This document shows positions 45,275-54,352 of a stretch of DNA of 64,000 nt, piece by piece. Each line of letters begins with the position of its first letter. Within the stretch, counting starts at the first letter, position 1. The position numbers were made by a program, and so were the translations under genes. The stretch lies in contig JBNGDI010000007.1 of assembly GCA_049975425.1 (NCBI GenBank), positions 45,879-109,878 on the forward strand. The letters run 5' to 3'. The stretch comes from HyVt-105 sp049975425 (GTDB taxonomy: Bacteria > Bacteroidota > Bacteroidia > Bacteroidales > VadinHA17). The notes under the pieces were generated by a model. That model had not been told where the DNA came from and did not search any database. It saw only the letters and a list, made by a program, of their open reading frames with translations.

Positions 45275-47200
45275 ATGGATGAACCGGAACATAGTTTACT
45301 CGCCGGGATTGAATTTCCTGACGATCTAAGAAGACTGAAGGAAACCGACCTTCCCCGGCTATGCGATGAACTCAGAGAGTTCATCATTGATGTGGTTTGT
45401 TCCAACCCGGGCCATTTCGGCGCCAGCCTGGGAGTAGTGGAACTAACAGTGGCCCTGCATTATGTATTCAATACCCCGGAAGATCAAATTATCTGGGATG
45501 TGGGCCATCAGGCCTACGGACACAAAATCCTGACCGGAAGGAAAAAAGTTTTTCATACCAACAGGAAGTACGGGGGAATCAGTGGATTCCCGAAACCATC
45601 CGAGAGTGAATACGATGCTTTCGGGGTGGGTCATTCCTCCACCAGCATTTCTGCCGCCCTGGGCATGGCCGTTGCCAATCAGCGTTATTATAATAACCCC
45701 CGTCAGGTGGTGGCCGTGATCGGCGACGGTGCCATGAACGCCGGTTTGGCTTTCGAAGGGCTGAACAACGCCGGCGATCTGAAACCCGACATGCTGGTCA
45801 TTCTGAACGACAACAACATTGCCATTGATGCCAATGTGGGTGCACTGAAAGAATACCTGGTAGATATCACCACCTCACCCACCTATAACCGGTTCAAGGA
45901 CGAGATATGGAATATGCTGGAAAAACTCAGCAAGATCGCCCCGAATACCAGAGAACTGGCCAGCAAATTGGAAGCCGGTTTGAAAACCACCCTCCTGCGG
46001 CACAGTAACCTTTTTGAATCTCTGAATTTCAGGTATTTCGGCCCTGTCGACGGTCACGATGTGATCCATCTTACCCAGATCCTGCGCGATCTGAAAAAGA
46101 TCAAAGGACCCAAACTGCTGCATATACTCACAAAAAAAGGCAAAGGATACCGCTTCGCTGAAGAAAACCAGACAGCCTTCCACGCCCCCGGCATATTCGA
46201 CAAAAAAACCGGAAAAATTTTCCATGTTTCTTCCGGCAAAAATCTTCCGCCCCGCTACCAGGATGTTTTCGGCCTTACTCTCATTGAGCTGGCAGAAATG
46301 AACAGCAGGGTGGTAGGTATTACCCCCGCCATGCCCACCGGATGTTCCCTGAATCTCATGATGAAAAAATATCCCCGGCGTGCTTTCGATGTGGGAATCT
46401 GTGAACAGCATGCCGTTACATTTTCAGCCGGTCTGGCCACCCAGGGCATGATCCCGTTCTGCAATATATACTCTACCTTCATACAGCGGGCCTATGACCA
46501 GGTTATCCACGATGTGGCCCTGCAAAAACTGCCTGTTGTATTTTGCCTTGACCGGGGCGGTCTGGTGGGAGATGACGGCGCTACCCACCACGGAGCTTTT
46601 GATCTGGCATTCATGCGGATTATTCCCGGAATGACCGTGTCAGCTCCCATGGATGAAGTGGAACTGCGCAATCTGATGTATACGGCCCAACTGGGAAAAT
46701 ATGGAACTTTCTCCATCCGGTATCCGCGGGGGAATGGCGTCATTCCCGACTGGAAGCAGGCATTTTCTGAAATCAAACCGGGCACGGGGCGATTGATCCG
46801 TGAGGGAACCGATGTGGCTGTTCTTTCCATCGGCCATACAGGGAACATGGTGGCAGAAGCCTCCAGGCAACTGGAAAAAGACAATATTCAGGTTCTGCAT
46901 TACGACATGCGCTTTGTCAAACCTCTCGATACCCGTATACTGGATATGGTTGCCAGGAAATTCAACGAAGTGATCACTGTGGAGGATGGTTGCATACAGG
47001 GCGGATTCGGATCAGCCGTAATGGAATATTATAATGACAAAGGCCTGGCCGTTCAGGTAATGCGGCTGGGTATTCCCGACCGTTTTATTGAACACGGCAC
47101 CCAGAAGGAATTGCAACGTGAGTGCGGTTTCGATACGGATAGCATCGCATCAGCCGCACGAACCCTGGCTAAAAAGAAACTGCTCTCAAACGCCGGTTGA
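45275..47200 (+). CDS. dxs: 1-deoxy-D-xylulose-5-phosphate synthase
   Basis: A 641-residue thiamine-diphosphate enzyme, first step of the MEP isoprenoid pathway (pyruvate plus glyceraldehyde 3-phosphate). ATG 45275 is correct; the longer frame begins inside the divergent OmpA gene. Motifs: GHFGASLGVVELTVALHYVF, DVGHQAYGHKILTG, GDGAMNAGLAFEGLNNAG (thiamine diphosphate binding), LDRGGLVGDDGATHHG and the transketolase C-terminal domain. Length is normal. Confidence 0.95.
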   Translation: MDEPEHSLLAGIEFPDDLRRLKETDLPRLCDELREFIIDVVCSNPGHFGASLGVVELTVALHYVFNTPEDQIIWDVGHQAYGHKILTGRKKVFHTNRKYGGISGFPKPSESEYDAFGVGHSSTSISAALGMAVANQRYYNNPRQVVAVIGDGAMNAGLAFEGLNNAGDLKPDMLVILNDNNIAIDANVGALKEYLVDITTSPTYNRFKDEIWNMLEKLSKIAPNTRELASKLEAGLKTTLLRHSNLFESLNFRYFGPVDGHDVIHLTQILRDLKKIKGPKLLHILTKKGKGYRFAEENQTAFHAPGIFDKKTGKIFHVSSGKNLPPRYQDVFGLTLIELAEMNSRVVGITPAMPTGCSLNLMMKKYPRRAFDVGICEQHAVTFSAGLATQGMIPFCNIYSTFIQRAYDQVIHDVALQKLPVVFCLDRGGLVGDDGATHHGAFDLAFMRIIPGMTVSAPMDEVELRNLMYTAQLGKYGTFSIRYPRGNGVIPDWKQAFSEIKPGTGRLIREGTDVAVLSIGHTGNMVAEASRQLEKDNIQVLHYDMRFVKPLDTRILDMVARKFNEVITVEDGCIQGGFGSAVMEYYNDKGLAVQVMRLGIPDRFIEHGTQKELQRECGFDTDSIASAARTLAKKKLLSNAG

Positions 47201-47241
47201 CAGATACCGTGCAATCGGCCGTCACTCCTGTAATTGCGCTC

Positions 47242-48795
47242 TCAGATATCAAATTTTATACCCTGAGCCAGAGGCAGGTCGGTGCTGTAATTTATGGTAT
47301 TGGTTTGCCGGCGCATATAGGCTTTCCAGGCATCGGATCCCGATTCACGTCCGCCGCCGGTATCTTTCTCTCCTCCAAAAGCCCCGCCAATTTCCGCCCC
47401 GGATGTTCCGATATTGACATTGGCAATCCCGCAATCGGATCCTGCTTCTGAAAGAAAACGTTCGGCTTCCCTCAGGTCAAGGGTAAAGATAGCCGAAGAC
47501 AATCCCTGCGGCACATCATTTTGCATCCGCAAGGCTTCATCCAGGGTTTTGTACTTCATCAGATACAGTATGGGAGCAAAGGTTTCTTCCTGTACAATGC
47601 GGTAATGATTTTCAGCTTCCGCCAGGGCGGGAACCACATAATTTCCTCCCGGATACTGTTCACCTTCCAGCACTTCACCGCCAAAAAGAATCCGGCCACC
47701 TTCTTTCTTCACCGCTTCAAGAGCATAGCTAAAGTTCTCCACCGCGAACCGGTCGATCAGCGGACCCACGAGCACCGACGGATCAAGCGGATTGCCGATT
47801 CGCCCGGCCACCTGCCGATAGGCGTCCTTCAGCCTGCGCTCCACTTCGCTGTAAACCCCTTCCTGCACTATCAGCCGCCGGGTTGTGGTACAACGTTGCC
47901 CGGCTGTTCCTACCGAACCGAATACTATGGCAGGAATGGCCATATCCAGATCGGCTTTATCGGAAACAATGATGGCATTGTTTCCTCCCAGTTCAAGGAT
48001 AACCTTTCCCAGTCTTTTTCCAACTATTCCTCCAACATGTTTCCCCACTGCTGTGGAACCCGTTACGGAAAAAAGAGGGATCCTCCGGTCGTCAAGGAAC
48101 TGATCGCCCAGCACCGATGATTTGGCAATGAACAGGTTGAAGACCCCTTCCGGTACGTTATTCTCTTCCAGCACCCGTGAAATGATATTCATCGTGGCAA
48201 TGGCGGTAAGAGGAGTTTTTGAGCTGGGCTTCCAGAATATCACATCCCCCGCCACCGCAGCGATCATAGCGTTCCAGGCCCATACAGCCACAGGGAAATT
48301 AAATGAGGTGATCAGTCCCAGAATGCCCAGCGGATGATACTGTTCATACATCCGGTGGCCGGGCCTCTCAGAATGCATGGTCAACCCGCTGAGCAGACGC
48401 GACTGGCCCACAGCAAAATCGCAGATATCGATCATTTCCTGCACTTCTCCAATACCCTCCTGGTAAATCTTTCCCATTTCCAATGTCACCAGATAACCAA
48501 GATCGGCCTTGTACTTCCTTAATGCCAGCCCGATCTGCCTTACCACCTCACCCCTTCTGGGAGCAGGCCACTGACGCCACCGTAAAAAGGCTTCCTGAGC
48601 CTGACTGATCATTTTTTCATAATCCTCCCAGGTACCGTTCTTCACTTCCCCGATCAAAGAGCCGTCAATCGGTGAAACCGACCTGGAGGTTTCACCCCGG
48701 CAATCCAGCCACCTGGTTCCGGATGATACGCCCATGTTTGTATCACGTATTCCCAGACTGGCCAGTACGGTTTGGTGATCCTGTTTTATTTCCAT
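47242..48795 (-). CDS. Aldehyde dehydrogenase, ALDH7 type (alpha-aminoadipic semialdehyde dehydrogenase-like)
   Basis: A 517-residue NAD-dependent aldehyde dehydrogenase. The ALDH7-specific signature LELGGNNAIIV (catalytic Glu) and GTAGQRCTTTRRLIV (nucleophilic Cys) is visible, together with SFNFPVAVWAWN and FWKPSSKTPLTAIA for cofactor binding. ALDH7 enzymes oxidise alpha-aminoadipic semialdehyde, linking to lysine degradation, and some act on betaine aldehyde or protect against lipid-derived aldehydes. Which role applies here is not shown. Convergent with dxs; a -7 element precedes it. Confidence 0.88.
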   Translation of the reverse strand: MEIKQDHQTVLASLGIRDTNMGVSSGTRWLDCRGETSRSVSPIDGSLIGEVKNGTWEDYEKMISQAQEAFLRWRQWPAPRRGEVVRQIGLALRKYKADLGYLVTLEMGKIYQEGIGEVQEMIDICDFAVGQSRLLSGLTMHSERPGHRMYEQYHPLGILGLITSFNFPVAVWAWNAMIAAVAGDVIFWKPSSKTPLTAIATMNIISRVLEENNVPEGVFNLFIAKSSVLGDQFLDDRRIPLFSVTGSTAVGKHVGGIVGKRLGKVILELGGNNAIIVSDKADLDMAIPAIVFGSVGTAGQRCTTTRRLIVQEGVYSEVERRLKDAYRQVAGRIGNPLDPSVLVGPLIDRFAVENFSYALEAVKKEGGRILFGGEVLEGEQYPGGNYVVPALAEAENHYRIVQEETFAPILYLMKYKTLDEALRMQNDVPQGLSSAIFTLDLREAERFLSEAGSDCGIANVNIGTSGAEIGGAFGGEKDTGGGRESGSDAWKAYMRRQTNTINYSTDLPLAQGIKFDI

Positions 48796-48831
48796 GACAA
48801 ATAGCTTTTTTGGGGTTTATGATGCACGCTT

Positions 48832-48839
48832 CAAAAGTA
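48832..48839 (-). promoter_or_regulatory. Promoter -7 element of the ALDH gene
   Basis: Minus-strand TACTTTTG (TAnnTTTG), about 37 bases before the ATG at 48795. Confidence 0.45.
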
Positions 48840-48939
48840 GAAAACTTTTTATGTATTGCCGACCTGTTTTACAACCGCTTTATCCCTGCTGGGTATTAAT
48901 TATCAGGATATTGATCGTTAAATGCATAATGATTTTTTC

Positions 48940-48970
48940 TTTGTTCTAATAAAACAAATCCCTATCTTCG
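48940..48970 (+). promoter_or_regulatory. Promoter of the tRNA-Leu gene
   Basis: TTTG (48940-48943) and TATCTTCG (48963-48970) are separated by 19 bases, the standard spacing for the phylum. The transcript would start about 20 bases before the mature tRNA. Confidence 0.6.
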
Positions 48971-48996
48971 CAGACCGACAGGTTCATTGATATCAG

Positions 48997-49080
48997 GCCC
49001 AGGTGGCGGAATTGGTAGACGCGCTGGTCTCAAACACCAGTGGTAGCAATACCATACCGGTTCGATCCCGGTCCTGGGCA
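48997..49080 (+). tRNA. tRNA-Leu (anticodon CAA)
   Basis: 84 bases folding as a class II tRNA. Acceptor stem GCCCAGG/CCTGGGC with discriminator A at 49080; D-arm with GGCGGAATTGGTAGACGC; anticodon stem CTGGT/ACCAG around the loop CTCAAAC (anticodon CAA, reading UUG); a long variable arm (TGGTAGCAATACCA); T-arm CCGGTTCGATCCCGG. The 3' CCA is not encoded. Confidence 0.95.
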
Positions 49081-49124
49081 CTTCATTATTGAATTCTCCG
49101 TTGGAAATAATTTCCTTGTACACA

Positions 49125-49589
49125 ATGAAAAGTAAACAGGATACTATATACAGGCCCTACGGGGACAAGCAGGAACAGTATGACAGAAGGTATCTGGAAA
49201 TGGCGCGTATCTGGTCAAAGAACTCATACTGCCGGCGAAGAAAAGTCGGAGCACTTATTGTAAAAAACAAGATGATCATTTCCGACGGATATAACGGCAC
49301 ACCGGCAGGTTTTGAAAACCAGTGCGAAGACGAAGCAGGAGTGACGAAACCCTATGTGCTGCATGCCGAGGCCAACGCCATTACCAAAGTGGCCAAGTCG
49401 AACAACAGCAGCGAAGGCGCCACCCTGTACGTTACCTCCTCTCCCTGCATGGAATGCTCCAAACTCATTATCCAGTCGGGTATCAAAAGAGTAGTATATT
49501 GCGACACCTACCGGAATGTGGAAGGGTTGGACATTCTGCGAAGAGCCCATATTGAAGTGGTTTATCTGGAACTGGATCAGAATACATGA
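49125..49589 (+). CDS. dCMP deaminase / ComE-type zinc deaminase
   Basis: A 154-residue cytidine-deaminase-fold enzyme. ATG 49125 is preferred over TTG 49089. Zinc ligands are His in HAEANAI and the two Cys in SSPCMEC. MARIWSKNSYCRRRKVGALIV and GYNGTPAGFENQCED are typical of dCMP deaminases, which turn dCMP into dUMP for thymidylate synthesis; competence-type ComEB proteins share the fold. The stop overlaps the S41 protease start by four bases (ATGA). Confidence 0.88.
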   Translation: MKSKQDTIYRPYGDKQEQYDRRYLEMARIWSKNSYCRRRKVGALIVKNKMIISDGYNGTPAGFENQCEDEAGVTKPYVLHAEANAITKVAKSNNSSEGATLYVTSSPCMECSKLIIQSGIKRVVYCDTYRNVEGLDILRRAHIEVVYLELDQNT

Positions 49590-51193
49590 GCAGGAAAAAT
49601 TCAAAAATATCGGTATGGCTTCCTCTTCTCCTGGCCCTTTTTCTGGCCGCAGGGGTGCTGATTGGAATGCTTCTGGGGAAACCCGGAAGAAACCCATCCA
49701 TGTTTATCTATCCACGCACTGACAAGATCAGCACCATTCTAAACTACATACGCGAAGAATACGTTGACAGCGTGGATATCAGCCAACTCGAAGAATCCAC
49801 CATCGTTTCACTCCTCAGTGAACTCGACCCCCATTCAGTATACATACCCGCAGAAGACCTCAAGGCAGTAAATGAACCCCTGGAAGGCAATTTCGACGGA
49901 ATCGGAGTACAATTCAATATGCCCGAAGATACAGTGGTGATCATCAACACCATTCCGGGAGGACCATCCGATAAGGTTGGGATTCTGGCCGGTGACAGGA
50001 TTGTACGGATTAACGATTCGCTGGTGGCGGGTGCAGGTATCCCTCAGGACGATATTGTGAGCATGCTCAAAGGACCACAGGGAACCCGGGTTAAAGTGGG
50101 CATAAAAAGAAAAGGAGTACCTGACGAGCTGACCTTTGAAATTACCCGCGACAAGATCCCTCTTTACAGTGTGGACGTGGCCTATATGGTAAACGACAGT
50201 ACCGGCTTTATTAAGATCAGCAAATTTGCACGCACCACCTTCAATGAATTTATGGATGCCGCTTCCCGACTGAAAGAACAGAATATTACCGGTTTGATCA
50301 TCGACCTCAGAGGTAACAGCGGCGGTTATATGGACGCTGCAACACATATTGCCGACCAGTTCCTTTCCGCAGGGAAGATGATTGTATACACAGAAGGACG
50401 GGCCCGCCCCCGCTCGGAAATAAGAGCCACTCACGGTGGCATCTTCCTGCACGAGAAAGTGGTGGTGCTGGTAGATGAATTTTCCGCTTCTGCCAGCGAA
50501 ATCCTGGCCGGAGCCATTCAGGATAATGACCGCGGAATGGTAGTGGGCCGGCGCACTTTTGGAAAAGGACTGGTTCAGGAACCCATCCTCCTGGCCGACG
50601 GTTCAGCCCTCCGGCTGACCATCGCCAGGTACTATACCCCTACCGGAAGAAGCATTCAAAAACCTTACGACAACGGAACCGAGGAATATTACAACGACTG
50701 GCAGAATCGCTTTCTCCATGGGGAATTCACGGTTAGGGACAGTATCCGGTTTACCGATTCCCTTAAATATGTCACACCCGGCGGAAACGTGGTGTATGGG
50801 GGCGGAGGGATTATGCCCGATGTGTTTGTCCCGTTCGATACGACAGGTATTACCGATTATTTCATGCACGTAAGCAACCGGGGATTGATTTACATGTTCG
50901 CATTTGAGTATACCGACCGGTACCGTGATGAACTTACCCGGTTCAATGACTGGAAGGAACTGAATGCTTATCTCAACAGGCAGAACCTGCTGCAGGTTTT
51001 TACCAACTATACAGGCCGGCAGGGAATCGAACCAAAACCATCTGAACTGCAAATCAGCGGGAAAATAATCCATACACAGATAAAGGCATACATTGCTCGG
51101 AACATCCTCGATAACGAAGGATTTTATCCTCTTATTCACCAAATTGATGCTGCTTTTCTGAAAGGGAAAGAAGTGCTTGAAACCATGATGTAA
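49586..51193 (+). CDS. S41 family C-terminal processing protease
   Basis: A 535-residue envelope protease. It has one N-terminal membrane segment (about 10-32), a PDZ domain (about 85-175: GNFDGIGVQFNM, GGPSDKVGILAGDRIVRIND), and the protease core LIIDLRGNSGGYMD, VDEFSASASEIL (catalytic Ser within residues 300-304) and FGKGLVQEP (catalytic Lys327). A C-terminal helical part follows (about 450-535). Ser/Lys proteases of this type cut C-termini of envelope proteins. It is translationally coupled to the deaminase gene. Confidence 0.92.
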   Translation: MSRKNSKISVWLPLLLALFLAAGVLIGMLLGKPGRNPSMFIYPRTDKISTILNYIREEYVDSVDISQLEESTIVSLLSELDPHSVYIPAEDLKAVNEPLEGNFDGIGVQFNMPEDTVVIINTIPGGPSDKVGILAGDRIVRINDSLVAGAGIPQDDIVSMLKGPQGTRVKVGIKRKGVPDELTFEITRDKIPLYSVDVAYMVNDSTGFIKISKFARTTFNEFMDAASRLKEQNITGLIIDLRGNSGGYMDAATHIADQFLSAGKMIVYTEGRARPRSEIRATHGGIFLHEKVVVLVDEFSASASEILAGAIQDNDRGMVVGRRTFGKGLVQEPILLADGSALRLTIARYYTPTGRSIQKPYDNGTEEYYNDWQNRFLHGEFTVRDSIRFTDSLKYVTPGGNVVYGGGGIMPDVFVPFDTTGITDYFMHVSNRGLIYMFAFEYTDRYRDELTRFNDWKELNAYLNRQNLLQVFTNYTGRQGIEPKPSELQISGKIIHTQIKAYIARNILDNEGFYPLIHQIDAAFLKGKEVLETMM

Positions 51194-51457
51194 AGCCAGC
51201 AAAAAAAGATGCCCGGCAGGTAACCGGGCATCTCCAGGCACATTCTATGAAAAGATTAACATGAAAGAAGGGCTCCCAGCATATTCCCTTCTCCCTGCCT
51301 GCCCCCGATAAATCCCACATATTGCCTTCAATATGCGAAACTGCGCCTGAAAAATTTCGCAGAAATCCGGTAGCAGTTCGGTGCTAAAAAGATAGGAAAT
51401 TTCCACACAAAAATCAACAATAAACTGTTAATTTTTTATACAATGTGGCAACCGGTC
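51194..51457. other. Intergenic region with minus-strand terminator hairpin, no gene seen
   Basis: 264 bases between two convergent genes. Besides the hairpin at 51207-51233 it holds a short stem GCGAAA/TTTCGC near 51341-51362 and no convincing reading frame or RNA gene. Its length is unusual for a convergent gap in this compact region. Confidence 0.45.
51200..51233 (-). terminator. Rho-independent terminator on the minus strand
   Basis: Perfect 10-base-pair stem AGATGCCCGG (51207-51216) / CCGGGCATCT (51224-51233) with a 7-base loop. Read leftward, it is followed by a run of T (complement of A at 51201-51207). It would end minus-strand transcription from the hydrolase gene 225 bases upstream. 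On the plus strand there is no T-run, so it cannot act as a classic terminator for the S41 gene. Confidence 0.75.
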
Positions 51458-52270
51458 TTAAACCTTTATCTGCCGAAAGAAACGGAGCAAATGTTCTGCC
51501 GCTTCCTGTGGTTCTTCCAGAAAACCCATATGGCCGGAATTTTCCAGAATAACAGCAACCGACCGGGGAACCAGCGCATGAATTCTTTTAAGTGATTCCA
51601 GGGATATAAACCTGTCGTGCATGCCGTGTACCAACAAAACAGGAATTTTCAGTTCCTTTAATGTACGGGTCCGGTCGGGCCTGTTTTTCATGGCTTCCAG
51701 AACATATATCACCCCTTTGTCGGGAGTCTTGAGAGCACGCTCCCTGATCGCTTCTATGGTTTTCTGCATCGTCTGCTCATGATGCAAAGCAAAAGTACTG
51801 GGTACATGCTGCCCCACCAGCAGGTTTTTCTTTCCCTGTCTGATCAGTTCAATCCCCCGTTCACGGTTTTCCTTCTTTTCTCCTGTATCGGCAAAGGGTG
51901 TTGAATGGAACAAACAAAAACCCTCCAGCCGGGAAGCTTGTTGCCCGGCCATGGCCAGGGCCACATAGCCCCCCATGGAATGCCCGGCCACCGTAAACCG
52001 TTCTATTCCAAGCTTATCCATTAATTCAAAGACCATTTCCGCCATACGGTCGATGGAAGGTTTTCCGCCAGGAACTTCAGAATCCCCGTGACCCGGCAAA
52101 TCGGGCACAATGAGCCGCACTTCCCCGGAAAGAGCGCCGGAGAATTCCTCCCATATTTCAGACGATTCCAGGTATCCGTGCAGCAGCAACACATTTTTTT
52201 CTCCCCGGCCTGCCTGAAAATAACCGATTCGGTGTCCACTTACGATCATTTGCTTCTTTTCCATGGCCAA
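51458..52270 (-). CDS. Alpha/beta-fold hydrolase
   Basis: A 270-residue hydrolase with the full triad: nucleophile Ser in VAGHSMGGYVALAMAG, Asp in LLVHGMHDRFI and His in LENSGHMGFLEEP; the oxyanion loop is LLHGYLESSEIW. The type covers esterases, peroxidases and dehalogenase-like enzymes, and the substrate cannot be told from sequence. It follows the Xaa-Pro peptidase by 12 bases on the same strand. Confidence 0.8.
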   Translation of the reverse strand: MAMEKKQMIVSGHRIGYFQAGRGEKNVLLLHGYLESSEIWEEFSGALSGEVRLIVPDLPGHGDSEVPGGKPSIDRMAEMVFELMDKLGIERFTVAGHSMGGYVALAMAGQQASRLEGFCLFHSTPFADTGEKKENRERGIELIRQGKKNLLVGQHVPSTFALHHEQTMQKTIEAIRERALKTPDKGVIYVLEAMKNRPDRTRTLKELKIPVLLVHGMHDRFISLESLKRIHALVPRSVAVILENSGHMGFLEEPQEAAEHLLRFFRQIKV

Positions 52271-52282
52271 TCCTGTTTTTAC

Positions 52283-53572
52283 TCAGTCTTTATTCATCAG
52301 GTTTTCAATTTCCTCCGGCTCTATTGCCGTCCCGTCCATCAGATTCTCATTTCCTTCAGGGGTGATCAACAAATCGTTTTCCAGCCTGATTCCCACCCCT
52401 TCTTCAGGGATATATATGCCCGGCTCACAGGTAAGAACCATGCCCTCTTTCAGGACAATGTGCCTGCCCCCTGGATCATGCACATCCAGCCCCATGAAAT
52501 GCGAAATCCCATGGGGAAAATACTTCCTGTACAAAGGCCTTGCCGGATCCTGGTTTTTCAGATCCTTTCCCGTATACAAACCCAGCCTGATGTGTTCCTC
52601 TTCCCACAATGCCTGTAATTCCCTGTTTACTTCCTCAAGAGTGGCCCCGGGAATCAGCAGGGAAACAGCTTCACGGTAAATTTTCAAAACAGACCGGTAC
52701 AATTCACGCTGCCGCGACGTAAACCTGCCGTTTACCGGAACCGTCCGGCTGCAATCAGAAGCATACAGGTTGTACTCTGCCCCGAAATCCAGCAGCACCA
52801 ACTCTCCGTCCCGGCAAAGATCCCTGTTTGCCTGATAATGCAATACACAGGCATTGTCACCTGATGCCACCACTGGTAAAAACGCATGTCCTTCCGCTCC
52901 CCTGACAAGACATTCCCGGGTCATCTCCGCCTCAATCACATATTCAGGTACTCCGGGTTTAATAACTCTCAGCAAATGATGCAAAATTCCCGAGGTAATG
53001 GCACAGGCTTTTCTGATCCATTCCAGTTCTTCCCCTTCTTTTTGAAGCCTTAATTCCGAAATGACCGGAGCCAGTGGCTCCGGTTTATGCAGGGGATATT
53101 TCTCAAGCAATAGGCGGGCAAATCTTTCATCCCGGGAAAGAAGTTCATCCGGTCCACGGTAATGCATCACCCCGTTCAGATAAATATGCCGACTGTGCAG
53201 CATCACTTCATGAAGCCGGCTGTCATATAGGTTCAGTGGAAATACCTGTGAAATACCCGATATGCGTGAGGCTACTTCAGGCGACAGCTTCTTCCCGTCC
53301 CACACCTCTGTTTCCTTACAGGCCGGCAGGATAAATAACATCTCCCGCCGGGACCGGTCGGGGTGGTCGGGACACAACACCATGATACTTTTTTCCTGCC
53401 TGATGCCCGTGAAATAGTAAAAATCACTGCTCTGACGAAAAGGGAAAAACTGGTCACCGTTCCTCGGCATCTGGTCGGCAGATTGAATAGCCACCGCCGA
53501 GAAAGGAAGCATTTTTTCAGTCAGCTTTTTCCTGTTGCGTACAAACAGGGGAACTTTGGTATTATCTTTCAT
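52283..53572 (-). CDS. Aminopeptidase P family protein (Xaa-Pro aminopeptidase), M24B
   Basis: A 429-residue metallopeptidase. The N-terminal domain (FVRNRKKLTEKML to about 160) is the AMP_N type. The pita-bread catalytic domain shows the two-metal ligands: Asp in LLDFGAEYN and Asp in SDCSRTV, His in GISHFMGLDVHD, Glu in TCEPGIYI and Glu in RLENDLLIT. It removes N-terminal residues from peptides with proline second. A related gene lies on the far side of the sdh operon at 57094. It heads an operon with the hydrolase. Confidence 0.88.
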   Translation of the reverse strand: MKDNTKVPLFVRNRKKLTEKMLPFSAVAIQSADQMPRNGDQFFPFRQSSDFYYFTGIRQEKSIMVLCPDHPDRSRREMLFILPACKETEVWDGKKLSPEVASRISGISQVFPLNLYDSRLHEVMLHSRHIYLNGVMHYRGPDELLSRDERFARLLLEKYPLHKPEPLAPVISELRLQKEGEELEWIRKACAITSGILHHLLRVIKPGVPEYVIEAEMTRECLVRGAEGHAFLPVVASGDNACVLHYQANRDLCRDGELVLLDFGAEYNLYASDCSRTVPVNGRFTSRQRELYRSVLKIYREAVSLLIPGATLEEVNRELQALWEEEHIRLGLYTGKDLKNQDPARPLYRKYFPHGISHFMGLDVHDPGGRHIVLKEGMVLTCEPGIYIPEEGVGIRLENDLLITPEGNENLMDGTAIEPEEIENLMNKD

Positions 53573-53608
53573 AATTTTTGTTTAGACTGCCTATAAATCA
53601 GGGCCATT

Positions 53609-53624
53609 TATGTTCCGGAACATA
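53609..53624. promoter_or_regulatory. 16-base perfect palindrome upstream of the sdh operon
   Basis: TATGTTCCGGAACATA is perfectly self-complementary. It ends 21 bases before the -7 element of sdhC and so overlaps the -33 region, the place where a dimeric repressor or activator usually binds. It also lies 37 bases from the divergent peptidase start, so it could serve both genes. Confidence 0.5.
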
Positions 53625-53645
53625 GAAAATACTCTTTCGTTTCAT

Positions 53646-53653
53646 TAGATTTG
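53646..53653 (+). promoter_or_regulatory. Promoter -7 element of the sdhCAB operon
   Basis: TAGATTTG is an exact TAnnTTTG match, 54 bases before the sdhC ATG. No TTG lies at the -33 position, where the palindrome ends, which fits a promoter that depends on an activator. Confidence 0.5.
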
Positions 53654-53707
53654 GTTTCCGGGCAAATGTGTTTCCCCGCCAAGATAATTAACTTTAATCA
53701 TATTCTC

Positions 53708-54352
53708 ATGGGCAAACTATTCGGATCTTCCCTGGCACAAAAACTGGTCATGGCACTGGCGGGATTCTTCCTGATCCTGTTCCTGCTGGTTCACCTTTCG
53801 ATTAATCTGCTGCTTCTTGGTGACAATCCGGAAACATTCAACCGGGCTGCTGCCTTCATGTCGGGTTTCTGGTTGGTGAAAATTTTTGAGGTAGTGCTTA
53901 TCGGCGGTCTGCTCATACATATCATCATGGGCATCATTCTCCAGATACAAAACTGGATAGCCAGGCCGGCCAGGTATAAAAAAAGATATCCGTCCCAGAC
54001 ATCCTTCTTTTCCAAATATATGATCTGGACGGGAGGCATTGTTTTAATTTTTCTTTTTATCCATTTTCTGAATTTCTGGTTTGTGCGTCTGGGACTGGTT
54101 GAAGGCGACCACCATAACTTTTACGGAATGGCCCACGAGCTGTTCAGTCATCCGGGCTATAACATCATTTACTGGATCTCATTCCTCATCCTGGGATTTC
54201 ACCTGCATCATGCCTTTCAGTCGGCATTCCAGACATTCGGGCTGAACAACCGGAAATGCACACCGGTGATCAAAACCATTGGTATTATCTACTCCATACT
54301 GGTTCCCCTTGGATTTGCACTGATTCCGTTTGTGATTTATTTCTTTAAATAA
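53708..54352 (+). CDS. sdhC: Succinate dehydrogenase / fumarate reductase cytochrome b subunit
   Basis: A 214-residue membrane anchor with five helices, starting at ATG 53708 (MGKLFGSSLAQKLVMALAG). Histidines for two b-type hemes lie in LVHLSINLLLL, HIIMGI, FIHFLNFWFV, FYGMAHELFSHP and GFHLHHAFQSAFQ. Single-subunit cytochromes of this kind occur in Bacteroides and Bacillus complexes, which exchange electrons with menaquinone. The stop overlaps the sdhA start by one base. Confidence 0.93.
   Translation: MGKLFGSSLAQKLVMALAGFFLILFLLVHLSINLLLLGDNPETFNRAAAFMSGFWLVKIFEVVLIGGLLIHIIMGIILQIQNWIARPARYKKRYPSQTSFFSKYMIWTGGIVLIFLFIHFLNFWFVRLGLVEGDHHNFYGMAHELFSHPGYNIIYWISFLILGFHLHHAFQSAFQTFGLNNRKCTPVIKTIGIIYSILVPLGFALIPFVIYFFK

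Noticed and set aside
47521..48120. Long plus-strand frame opposite the ALDH gene
   Set aside because: It is a shadow of a well-supported gene; no domain or start context.
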